A DNA stretch of 13,001 nt, from the NCBI GenBank assembly GCA_900753685.1, contig CAAEAB010000216.1, positions 1 through 13,001 on the forward strand. Direction: 5' to 3'. Shown piece by piece: positions 6,385 through 13,001 of this stretch; position 1 is the first letter of the stretch, and every line of letters begins with the position of its first letter. The position numbers were made by a program, and so were the translations under genes. The notes beneath the pieces were generated by a model. The model ran no database searches. It worked only from the letters and a program-made list of their open reading frames with translations, and was not told where the DNA came from. Source of the stretch: Lachnospiraceae bacterium. GTDB lineage: Bacteria; Bacillota; Clostridia; Lachnospirales; Lachnospiraceae.

Positions 6385-6413
6385 GAAAATATTTGAAATT
6401 ATAAAATATTTTC
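6385..6413. repeat. Perfect 10-bp inverted repeat in AT-rich DNA
   Basis: GAAAATATTT (6385-6394) and AAATATTTTC (6404-6413) are exact inverted copies separated by nine A/T-rich bases. There is no following T-run, so it is not an intrinsic terminator. It could be an operator for the proximal hpf promoter or part of an easily unwound AT-rich element beside the DnaA boxes. Confidence 0.7.
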
Positions 6414-6433
6414 AGAAAATACAACAAGCTGGC

Positions 6434-6461
6434 TTGAAAGAATGGGAGGATGTGATATAAT
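6434..6461 (+). promoter_or_regulatory. Proximal hpf promoter with extended -10
   Basis: TTGAAA (6434-6439), a 16-base spacer and a perfect TATAAT (6456-6461) preceded by TG-A. The start point near 6468 gives a leader of under 30 bases, ending in the AAGGAG ribosome binding site (6481-6486). Confidence 0.82.
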
Positions 6462-6494
6462 TAAAACATAATAACAGAGTAAGGAGTGATATGT

Positions 6495-7022
6495 ATGCGT
6501 ATTACTATCAGCGGAAAAAACATCGATGTGACTCAGGGACTTAAGGATGCGATTTATGAAAAGTTAGGCAAATTGGATAAATACTTTACTCCGGAAACTG
6601 AAGCGATTGTTACACTCAGTGTTGAAAAGAATCGTCAGCAGATAGAGGTCACTATACCGATTAAAGGCAGCGTGATTCGGGCCGAGCAGGTGAGTGACGA
6701 TATGTATGTTTCTATTGATCTGGTACAGGAAATTATTGAACGGCAGATGCGAAAGCATAAAACCCGCCTGGTGAACAGAAATCGGGGTGGCGGTAACTTC
6801 CAGAAAGCTTTTATTGAGATGGAAACCGAAGAAGCGGAAGAAATTCGGATTGTTCGTTCCAAGAAATTCGCGATAAAACCGATGGACCCGGAAGAGGCTT
6901 GTATTCAGATGGAATTGTCCGGACACAGCTTTTTTGTATTCCGGAACGGGGAAACGGATGAAGTTAATGTGGTTTATAAACGTAAAGGAAATACTTACGG
7001 TTTGATCGAACCGGAATATTAA
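6495..7022 (+). CDS. hpf: Long-form ribosome hibernation promoting factor
   Basis: HPF binds the 30S subunit and, in its long form, dimerises 70S ribosomes into inactive 100S particles in starved cells. The 175-residue product has the long architecture: an N-terminal RaiA/HPF domain (about 1-95, starting MRITISGKNIDVTQGL), a charged linker, and the C-terminal dimerisation domain (about 118-174, RIVRSKKFAIKPMDPEEA to YGLIEPEY). The ATG at 6495 is eight bases after AAGGAG. An in-frame GTG at 6486 overlaps the ribosome binding site and is unlikely to be the start. A near-consensus proximal promoter and a possible distal one beside DnaA and Spo0A boxes precede it, and a terminator follows, so it is a single-gene unit. 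As in Bacillus, it lies directly upstream of secA and prfB. Confidence 0.96.
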   Translation: MRITISGKNIDVTQGLKDAIYEKLGKLDKYFTPETEAIVTLSVEKNRQQIEVTIPIKGSVIRAEQVSDDMYVSIDLVQEIIERQMRKHKTRLVNRNRGGGNFQKAFIEMETEEAEEIRIVRSKKFAIKPMDPEEACIQMELSGHSFFVFRNGETDEVNVVYKRKGNTYGLIEPEY

Positions 7023-7049
7023 AATAGAGTTCTTAAATAAGTTTAAAAA

Positions 7050-7096
7050 AGCTGTCGCTGTCCGATTGAAAGATCGGGAAGCGGCAGCTTCTTTTT
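7050..7096 (+). terminator. Intrinsic terminator after hpf
   Basis: AGCTGTCGCT (7050-7059) pairs with AGCGGCAGCT (7080-7089) with one wobble. CCGAT (7062-7066) pairs with ATCGG (7073-7077) inside it. A T-rich tail runs to 7096, broken by one C. Confidence 0.9.
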
Positions 7097-7152
7097 AAAA
7101 GACATTGTGCGTCCAGGATGGACCGTTGTCCGTCAGATGAGAGATTTTTTCA

Positions 7153-7181
7153 TTGGCAAACGGATATTTCTGTGTTACAAT
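7153..7181 (+). promoter_or_regulatory. Sigma-A promoter of the secA operon
   Basis: TTGGCA (7153-7158), a 17-base spacer and TACAAT (7176-7181) with TG one base upstream form an extended -10 promoter. The start point near 7188 leaves a leader of about 56 bases before secA. I see no SecM- or VemP-like arrest peptide upstream. Confidence 0.82.
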
Positions 7182-7243
7182 AATTTGTACGTGTTTTATA
7201 GAAGCTACTGTAAATGAAATAGAAAATTAGTAGGAGTGATAAA

Positions 7244-9859
7244 ATGGGCTTGTTTTCAAAAATTATGGGAACTCACAGCCAGAGAGAGTTAAAGCGGATT
7301 TATCCCCTGGTGGACAAGATCGAGGCCCTTGGCCCGGAGATGGAAAAGCTTTCGGATGATGAATTGCGAAATAAAACGACTGCTTTCAAAGAACGTTTGG
7401 AGCATGGGGAAACCCTGGATGATTTGCTTGTAGAAGCTTTCGCGGTCGTCCGTGAGGCGGCCTACAGAGTTTTGGGGATGCGTCATTACCGGGTGCAGCT
7501 GATTGGCGGCATTATTCTTCATCAGGGACGTATCTCTGAGATGAAAACCGGTGAAGGTAAGACTTTGGTATCTACGCTGCCGGCCTATCTGAATGCCCTG
7601 GACGGCAAAGGCGTCCATATCGTTACGGTCAATGATTATCTGGCCAAGCGAGATGCAGAGTGGATGGGTAAGGTTCATGAATTCCTCGGGCTGACTGTGG
7701 GTGTTGTTTTAAACAGCATGACGCCGGAGGAGAGGAAGGCGGCTTATGCCTGCGATATTACCTATGCGACAAATAACGAACTGGGCTTTGATTATCTGAG
7801 AGACAACATGGTCGTTTATAAAGAAAAGCTTGTTCAGCGCGGACTTCACTATGCCATCATCGATGAGGTTGACTCGGTTTTGATTGATGAGGCCAGAACA
7901 CCGCTGATCATTTCGGGCCAGAGTGGTAAGTCAACGGAACTTTATCGGGCTTGCGATATTCTTGCCCGGCAGATGGAACGGGGCGAGGCCAGCGGCGAGA
8001 TGACGAAAATGACTGCCATTATGGGTGAAGAGATCATCGAAACCGGCGATTATATTGTCAATGAAAAAGAAAAGACCGTATCTCTGACAGAGGACGGCGT
8101 GAAGAAGGTTGAACAGTTCTTCCACATCGATAACCTGGCGGATGCAGAGCATCTGGAAATCCAGCACAATATTATCCTGGCGCTGCGGGCCCATAATCTG
8201 ATGCACAGAGATCATGATTATGTTGTTAAAGACGATCAGGTATTGATTGTTGATGAATTCACGGGACGTATTATGCCGGGCCGTCGTTATTCTGATGGAC
8301 TTCATCAAGCCATTGAGGCGAAGGAGGGCGTGAAGGTAAAACGGGAGAGCAAGACGCTGGCTACGATTACTTTCCAGAATTTCTTTAATAAATATGAGAA
8401 AAAGGCCGGTATGACCGGTACGGCGTTGACGGAAGAACAGGAATTCCGTGATATTTTCGGAATGGACGTTATTGAAATTCCGACAAACGAGCCGGTACGC
8501 CGTGTGGACCATGAGGATTTGGTTTATAAGACGAAACGGGAAAAGGTCAGTGCGGTAACAGATACCATTGCCCTGGCCCATGCCAAGGGACAGCCGGTAC
8601 TGGTCGGAACTATTACGATTGAATCCTCAGAGATTTTCAGTGATGCTCTGAAAAAGCGGGGAATTCCGCATAAAGTATTAAATGCCAAATTCCACGAGCT
8701 TGAGGCGGAAATCGTTGCTCAGGCCGGTCAGGCCGGAGCCGTAACGATTGCCACCAATATGGCAGGTCGTGGTACGGATATTAAACTGGGCGAAGGTGTT
8801 GCGGAGTTGGGCGGCTTGATGATCATCGGTACGGAGCGGCATGAGTCCCGCCGTATTGATAATCAGCTCCGTGGCCGTTCCGGGCGTCAGGGCGACCCGG
8901 GTGAATCCAGATTTTATATTTCTCTGGAGGATGATCTGATGCGACTCTTCGGTTCAGAGCGGTTGATGGGCGTCTTTAATTCTCTTGGCTTTCCGGAGGG
9001 CGAGGCGATTCAGCATAAGATGCTTTCCAGCGCTGTAGAAAAGGCCCAGATGAAGATTGAGTCCAACAACTACGGTATTCGTAAAAATGTCCTGGAATAT
9101 GACCAGGTTATGAACGAACAGCGTGAAATCATTTATGCAGAGCGTCTGAGGGTTTTGGATGGCGACAATATGAGGGATGTTATCTTTAAGATGATCCGCG
9201 ATGTTGTCAAAAATCATGTGCATATGCATATTCCGGCAGAAAGCCAGGTGGAAGAAAAGGATCTGGAAAAGCTGGAGCAGAAAATTGCAGTGGCCGATCT
9301 GGATATGGTAAGTCTGGGGCAGGGACTGACAAGCATCATTCCATATACAAATGTTTCGTGGAATCCGGAGGATTATGCCGGTAAAAATGCGGAACAGCTC
9401 ATTCAGGAGCTTCAGGAAAAGGCCATTGAAATTTACGAGGCAAAGGAAAAGGAATTTCCTGAGGAAGAGCATATCCGAGAATTGGAGCGGGTTGTCCTTC
9501 TTAAGATGATCGACCGGCGGTGGATGGATCATATCGATAATATGGAACAGCTTCGTCAGAGCATCGGGCTCCAGGCCTATGGACAGAGAGATCCGCTGGT
9601 AGAATACCGATTTGCCGGTTACGATATGTTTGACGAGATGACCCAGGGAATTTCAGAGGATACGGTTCAGGCATTGATGCACATCCGAATCCAGCAGACC
9701 GTTGAGCGGGAAGAGGTTGCCAAGGTTACCGGAACAAATAAAGATGATTCGGCCGTTAAGCAGCCGACCCGGAGAAAAGAAGGAAAAGTATATCCAAACG
9801 ATCCTTGCCCGTGCGGCAGTGGTAAAAAATACAAACAGTGCTGCGGACGTAAAAAATAA
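7244..9859 (+). CDS. secA: Preprotein translocase ATPase SecA
   Basis: SecA is the cytoplasmic motor that drives unfolded preproteins through SecYEG at the membrane using ATP. The 871-residue product is complete. Walker A MKTGEGKT is at 100-107, the DEVD Walker B box at 207-210 followed by [13 protein letters not shown], and the preprotein cross-linking domain at about 222-370. The second nucleotide-binding fold carries [13 protein letters not shown] (504-516) and [17 protein letters not shown] (542-558). The helical scaffold follows, and the C-terminal SEC-C zinc motif C855-P-C857-X8-C866-C867 binds SecB or ribosomes in other bacteria. The ATG follows AGGAG. It has its own promoter after the hpf terminator. 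The 41-base gap to prfB holds no terminator, so the two are probably co-transcribed, as in Bacillus subtilis. The secreted hydrolase encoded upstream would be one of its substrates. Confidence 0.98.
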   Translation: MGLFSKIMGTHSQRELKRIYPLVDKIEALGPEMEKLSDDELRNKTTAFKERLEHGETLDDLLVEAFAVVREAAYRVLGMRHYRVQLIGGIILHQGRISEMKTGEGKTLVSTLPAYLNALDGKGVHIVTVNDYLAKRDAEWMGKVHEFLGLTVGVVLNSMTPEERKAAYACDITYATNNELGFDYLRDNMVVYKEKLVQRGLHYAIIDEVDSVLIDEARTPLIISGQSGKSTELYRACDILARQMERGEASGEMTKMTAIMGEEIIETGDYIVNEKEKTVSLTEDGVKKVEQFFHIDNLADAEHLEIQHNIILALRAHNLMHRDHDYVVKDDQVLIVDEFTGRIMPGRRYSDGLHQAIEAKEGVKVKRESKTLATITFQNFFNKYEKKAGMTGTALTEEQEFRDIFGMDVIEIPTNEPVRRVDHEDLVYKTKREKVSAVTDTIALAHAKGQPVLVGTITIESSEIFSDALKKRGIPHKVLNAKFHELEAEIVAQAGQAGAVTIATNMAGRGTDIKLGEGVAELGGLMIIGTERHESRRIDNQLRGRSGRQGDPGESRFYISLEDDLMRLFGSERLMGVFNSLGFPEGEAIQHKMLSSAVEKAQMKIESNNYGIRKNVLEYDQVMNEQREIIYAERLRVLDGDNMRDVIFKMIRDVVKNHVHMHIPAESQVEEKDLEKLEQKIAVADLDMVSLGQGLTSIIPYTNVSWNPEDYAGKNAEQLIQELQEKAIEIYEAKEKEFPEEEHIRELERVVLLKMIDRRWMDHIDNMEQLRQSIGLQAYGQRDPLVEYRFAGYDMFDEMTQGISEDTVQALMHIRIQQTVEREEVAKVTGTNKDDSAVKQPTRRKEGKVYPNDPCPCGSGKKYKQCCGRKK

Positions 9860-9900
9860 GCTGTAGCCAATTATTGAAATATAAGAAAGAAGGTGAAGCA

Positions 9901-11023
9901 ATGGTTGAATTAGACCAGTTCAAAGTAACGTTGATCAGTTACGAAACACCATTAGCGGAAGTGAGGGATTCACTTTGACCTGGCTTACAAAAAGTCCAGA
10001 ATCGGTGAATTAGAAAATATTATGGAGGAGCCCGGATTTTGGGATAATCCGGAGAACTCCCAGAAAGCCATGAAGGAGCTGAAGCATCTGAAGGATACGG
10101 TTGAAAAGTATGAAGCTTTGGAAACTGCCTATGAGGATGTGGAAACTTTAATAGAAATGGGCTATGAGGAAAATGATGAAAGTCTCATTCCTGAAATTGA
10201 GGAGGCGCTGAATCTGTTCATTGAAGAACTGGAAGAGCTGCGCATCTCCACGCTGTTGAGCGATGAATATGATGACAATAATGCAATTCTAACGCTTCAT
10301 GCGGGAGCCGGCGGTACGGAGGCCTGTGACTGGGCCGGAATGCTGTATCGTATGTACAGCCGGTGGGCGGAAAAACACGGCTTTTCCACAGAGGTTTTAG
10401 ACTTCCTGGACGGAGATGAGGCCGGTATTAAGGCGATCACCATGCAGATTAACGGGGACAATGCTTATGGTTATCTGAAAGCAGAAAAGGGTATCCATCG
10501 TCTTGTGCGGATTTCTCCGTTTAATGCGGCGGGTAAACGCCAGACATCCTTCGCTTCCTGCGACGTCATTCCGGATATTGAGGAAGATGTGGATGTGGAA
10601 ATCAACGACAAGGATTTGCGGATTGATACCTACCGTTCCAGCGGCGCCGGCGGTCAGCATATTAATAAGACTTCTTCGGCGATTCGTATTACCCACTTAC
10701 CGACGGGGATTGTTGTTCAGTGTCAGAATGAGCGTTCTCAGCATATGAATAAGGATAAAGCCATGCAGATGCTGAAAGCCAAGCTCTATCTTTTAAAACA
10801 ACAGGAAAATGAAGAAAAGGCTTCGGATATCCGCGGCGAGGTGAAAGAGATTGGCTGGGGAAACCAGATCCGTTCCTACGTCATGCAGCCCTATAAGCTG
10901 GTGAAGGATCACCGGACAAACACGGAAATCAGCAACGTGGACAGTGTGATGGACGGCAATATTGATCCGTTTATCAACGCTTATCTAAAATGGCGGAGTA
11001 TTGATAAAAACAAGACAGAATAA
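9901..11023 (+). CDS. prfB: Peptide chain release factor 2, with programmed +1 frameshift
   Basis: RF2 reads UAA and UGA stop codons and triggers hydrolysis of peptidyl-tRNA. The gene is two overlapping frames, 9901-9975 and 9977-11023. Translation starts at ATG 9901 behind AAGAAGGTG, reads 25 codons to CTT, meets an in-frame TGA (9976-9978) and continues in the +1 frame as GAC CTG GCT. The full product has 373 residues. With that numbering the stop-codon-recognition tripeptide SPF falls at 205-207 and the catalytic GGQ at 250-252, the same positions as in Escherichia coli RF2, which supports this start and shift point. Residue 246, which affects RF2 activity in E. coli, is Ser. Frameshifting rises when RF2 is scarce, giving autoregulation. 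A naive gene call would start at 10022 and lose 40 residues. Confidence 0.97.
9964..9979 (+). promoter_or_regulatory. RF2 programmed frameshift signal
   Basis: AGGGATTCACTTTGAC aligns base for base with the E. coli signal AGGGGGTATCTTTGAC: an internal Shine-Dalgarno-like AGGG, the same spacing to the CTT slippery codon, then TGA-C. The purine stretch is weaker than in E. coli. The slip is CTT (9973-9975) to TTT (9974-9976). Confidence 0.95.
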
Positions 11024-11035
11024 TGCCGGAGGCAT
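11023..11035 (+). promoter_or_regulatory. Small hairpin holding the ACT gene's ribosome binding site
   Basis: ATGCC (11023-11027) and GGCAT (11031-11035) are a perfect 5-bp inverted repeat around GGA, so the GGAGG ribosome binding site (11028-11032) lies in its loop and stem. The spacing to the ATG is a rather long 11 bases. The hairpin could damp initiation unless ribosomes finishing prfB melt it. Confidence 0.45.
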
Positions 11036-11043
11036 AAAAAGTT

Positions 11044-11487
11044 ATGAAGGAACGCAGCGATTATTATGTTGTAAAGCAAAAGGCGGTGCCGGAGGTTCTC
11101 TTAAAGGTGGTGGAAGCAAAACGCCTTTTAGAGTCGGCTAAGGTTCCGACGGTCCAGGAGGCGGCGGAGCAGGTGGGCATCAGCCGAAGCTCGTTTTACA
11201 AATATAAGGATGATATTTTCCCTTTTCATGAGCATTCCAGAGGACGGACATTTACGGTGATGATCCAATTGGATGACGAACCGGGATTTTTGTCGGGACT
11301 GCTCAATTGTGTGGCAAAATATCAGGCGAATATACTGACGATTCACCAGGCCATTCCGGTGAACGGAATCGCTTCGGTGACATTGAGTGTTGAGATTTTA
11401 AATACCACGGGCGATGTGTCAGAACTGATTGATGCGTTGGAAAAAGCTCAGGGCGTTCATTATCTTAAAATATTATCCAGAGAGTAG
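11044..11487 (+). CDS. ACT domain-containing protein, UPF0735/PheB-like
   Basis: A 147-residue cytoplasmic protein with an N-terminal helix-turn-helix-like segment (about 36-61, VPTVQEAAEQVGISRSSFYKY) and a C-terminal ACT domain (about 69-145, FTVMIQLDDEPGFLSGLLN onward). ACT domains bind amino acids and control enzymes or regulators of amino acid metabolism. The UPF0735 family, which includes Bacillus PheB, has no firmly assigned biochemical role. It lies 20 bases after prfB and 16 bases before the next gene, so all three are probably co-transcribed. Its pairing with a possible homoserine kinase suggests sensing of an aspartate-family or aromatic amino acid; that is inference. Confidence 0.87.
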   Translation: MKERSDYYVVKQKAVPEVLLKVVEAKRLLESAKVPTVQEAAEQVGISRSSFYKYKDDIFPFHEHSRGRTFTVMIQLDDEPGFLSGLLNCVAKYQANILTIHQAIPVNGIASVTLSVEILNTTGDVSELIDALEKAQGVHYLKILSRE

Positions 11488-11503
11488 AGAGGAAGGAAAT
11501 ATT

Positions 11504-12712
11504 ATGAAATATATCGTAATGTTAGGCGATGGCATGGCTGATGAGCCGCTGGAAGCGCTGGGCGGAAAAACACCGTTGGAATATGCTGAAACGAAAACTA
11601 TGGATGCATTGGCTAAAAAGTCGGAAATCGGCATGGCCCATACAGTACCTGAGGGTATGAGCCCGGGCAGTGATACAGCCAATTTGTCCGTGCTTGGCTA
11701 TAATCCGAGACTCTACTATACCGGACGTTCTCCGCTGGAAGCGCTCAGTATCGGCGTGGATATGAAGGAGACAGACATTGCCCTGCGCTGCAATATTGTA
11801 ACCCTTTCCGAAGAAGAGGGAATTCCTTATGAAGAGCGGACCATTATCGACCACAGCTCCGATGAAATTTCGACGGAGGATGCGGCGGTACTTTTGGAGG
11901 CTGTCCGGAAGGAACTGGAAACCGAAACCTATAAATTCTATCTTGGGACAAGCTACCGACATCTGCTCATTTGGGATAGGGGGCAGGTTGTCGAACTGGC
12001 TCAGCCCCATGATCATCTTGGAAAGGTGATTAAAGATTTCCTTCCGAAGGATGAAATTCTTCGGGAAATGATGAAAAAAAGCTATGATATTCTGGAAAAT
12101 CACCCGGTGAATGTGGAACGCCGAAAAAAAGGTTTAAAACCGGCAAATTCCTGTTGGTTCTGGGGCGCCGGTACCCGGCCATCTCTCACATCCTTTGAGG
12201 AAAAGACCCATATGAAGGGGGCTATGATATCTGCGGTAGACTTGTTGAAAGGCATTGCCGTGGGCGCAGGCATGAAAAATATTCAGGTTGAGGGCGCTAA
12301 TGGCGGACTGCATACAAACTATGAGGGCAAGGCCCAGGCGGCAGTGGATACACTGTTAAAGGACGGCAGTGATTTCGTTTATATTCATCTGGAGGCCCCA
12401 GATGAAATGGGACATCAGGGAAGTGTGGAACGGAAGGTTCAGGCCATTGAAAATATGGACACCCGTCTGATTAAGCCTCTGGTGGAAGCTATGGACGCAT
12501 CGGGCGAGGACTATCGTCTGCTTGTTCTTCCGGACCATCCGACACCGATCTGTATTCGTACCCATTCTTCAAATCCGGTGCCGTTTATGCTTTATGACAG
12601 CCGAAAGGACTTGAAGAAAAGCTGGAATTATAACGAAAAGGAAGCCGCTGAAAGCGGAAACATTGTGATAGAAGAAGGCTATAAATTAATTGACCGGCTG
12701 CTTGGCGAGTAG
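11504..12712 (+). CDS. ApgM-family alkaline phosphatase-fold enzyme: phosphoglycerate mutase or homoserine kinase
   Basis: A 402-residue member of the archaeal-type cofactor-independent phosphoglycerate mutase family. Metal and catalytic residues are visible: D9 (MLGDGMAD), the phosphoserine nucleophile S56 (SPGSDTAN), D300-E-M-G-H304, D344-H345 (LPDHPTP) and H354 (RTHSSNPVP). A bacterial and clostridial branch of this family has been proposed to be an alternative homoserine kinase (threonine pathway) rather than a mutase. The ACT-domain neighbour favours that reading, but neither hom nor thrC is in the window. The ATG at 11504 follows GAGAGGAAGG, just after the upstream stop; an in-frame ATG at 11429 lies inside the ACT gene and would add 25 atypical residues. 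The substrate cannot be settled from sequence alone. Confidence 0.85.
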   Translation: MKYIVMLGDGMADEPLEALGGKTPLEYAETKTMDALAKKSEIGMAHTVPEGMSPGSDTANLSVLGYNPRLYYTGRSPLEALSIGVDMKETDIALRCNIVTLSEEEGIPYEERTIIDHSSDEISTEDAAVLLEAVRKELETETYKFYLGTSYRHLLIWDRGQVVELAQPHDHLGKVIKDFLPKDEILREMMKKSYDILENHPVNVERRKKGLKPANSCWFWGAGTRPSLTSFEEKTHMKGAMISAVDLLKGIAVGAGMKNIQVEGANGGLHTNYEGKAQAAVDTLLKDGSDFVYIHLEAPDEMGHQGSVERKVQAIENMDTRLIKPLVEAMDASGEDYRLLVLPDHPTPICIRTHSSNPVPFMLYDSRKDLKKSWNYNEKEAAESGNIVIEEGYKLIDRLLGE

Positions 12713-12761
12713 CCGGCCGGAATGCCGCCGGCAGGCTGGGCTGACGGCGGACACATGTGAA

Positions 12762-12793
12762 AAACAGGCTGCACAGGAATGGGCGGCCTGTTT
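12762..12793 (+). terminator. Weak hairpin between apgM and tex
   Basis: AAACAGGC (12762-12769) pairs with GCCTGTTT (12786-12793). Only three T end the stem, so termination would be partial at best. The spacer 12713-12810 is GC-rich and also holds GCCGGC inverted copies (12712-12717 and 12727-12732). I see no clear promoter for tex here. Confidence 0.35.
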
Positions 12794-12810
12794 CTGCGAT
12801 GGGAGAAGCT

Positions 12811-13001
12811 ATGGACATTATAAAGACGATAAGTCAGGAATTAAATATTAAAACGTGGCAGACGGAAGCCACGATCAAGTTGATTGACGAGGGAAATACG
12901 ATTCCTTTTATAGCTCGTTACCGGAAAGAGGTCACAGGTTCCTTAAATGACGAGGTGCTTCGCCAGTTTCATGAACGGCTGTTATATCTTCGAAATCTGG
13001 A
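12811..13001 (+). CDS. tex: Tex family RNA-binding transcription accessory protein, N-terminal fragment
   Basis: Only the first 63 codons are present; the frame runs off the window end. The segment TIPFIARYRKEVTGSLNDEV and the following RQFHERLLYLRNL are characteristic of the N-terminus of Tex/YhgF/YdcI proteins. These are roughly 700-residue proteins with an N-terminal helical region, a YqgF-like nuclease fold, HhH domains and a C-terminal S1 domain, and they bind nucleic acid and affect transcription. The domains beyond the N-terminus are not visible here. The ATG at 12811 follows GGGAGAAG by two bases; an alternative Shine-Dalgarno alignment GGGAG gives five. Confidence 0.9.
   Translation, partial: MDIIKTISQELNIKTWQTEATIKLIDEGNTIPFIARYRKEVTGSLNDEVLRQFHERLLYLRNL

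Noticed and set aside
6486-6494. GTG start for hpf
   Set aside because: It overlaps the AAGGAG ribosome binding site; the ATG at 6495 has correct spacing and gives the family N-terminus.
7111-7131. Overlapping GTCC/GGAC/GTCC mini-hairpins in the secA leader region
   Set aside because: They are four-base stems lying upstream of the mapped promoter, so they are not in the predicted secA transcript.

Overview
The window is a chromosomal segment of a low-to-moderate GC Firmicute, most likely class Clostridia and probably a Lachnospiraceae-type gut bacterium. The grounds are the gene set, near-consensus sigma-A promoters, strong AGGAG-type ribosome binding sites, a long-form hibernation factor, an archaeal-type phosphoglycerate mutase paralogue beside an ACT-domain protein, and a prfB gene with its programmed +1 frameshift. 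The family assignment is inference. All genes lie on the + strand, and no mobile element or CRISPR array was seen.

Region 1 (1-2717): a 432-base non-coding start carries an extended -10 promoter, followed immediately by a strongly folded candidate RNA. Then comes uvrB (excision repair), not followed by uvrA. A lone tRNA-Gln(CUG) follows, with a textbook promoter and its own terminator.

Region 2 (2718-5951): an acyl-ACP thioesterase gene is tightly linked to a cvfB-like S1-domain gene. A secreted SH3/NlpC-P60 cell-wall hydrolase with a Glu/Pro heptad-repeat linker follows. Its promoter is flanked by two exact matches to the WalR (YycF) two-hexamer operator, which fits a cell-wall hydrolase.

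Region 3 (5952-6494): after a strong terminator, a 540-base intergenic region holds eight DnaA-box-like 9-mers (four exact TTATCCACA), two Spo0A-type boxes, an AT-rich stretch with a perfect 10-bp inverted repeat, and two candidate promoters for hpf. It resembles an origin or DnaA-titration locus, yet no dnaA gene is visible. It is the most unusual part of the window.

Region 4 (6495-13001): hpf with its terminator, then secA from its own promoter, prfB (frameshifted), an ACT-domain regulator-like gene, an ApgM-family enzyme that may be a homoserine kinase, and the start of tex. The secA to apgM stretch shows short gaps and no clear terminator, so it is probably one transcript. It links protein export, translation termination and, by inference, aspartate-family amino acid metabolism.
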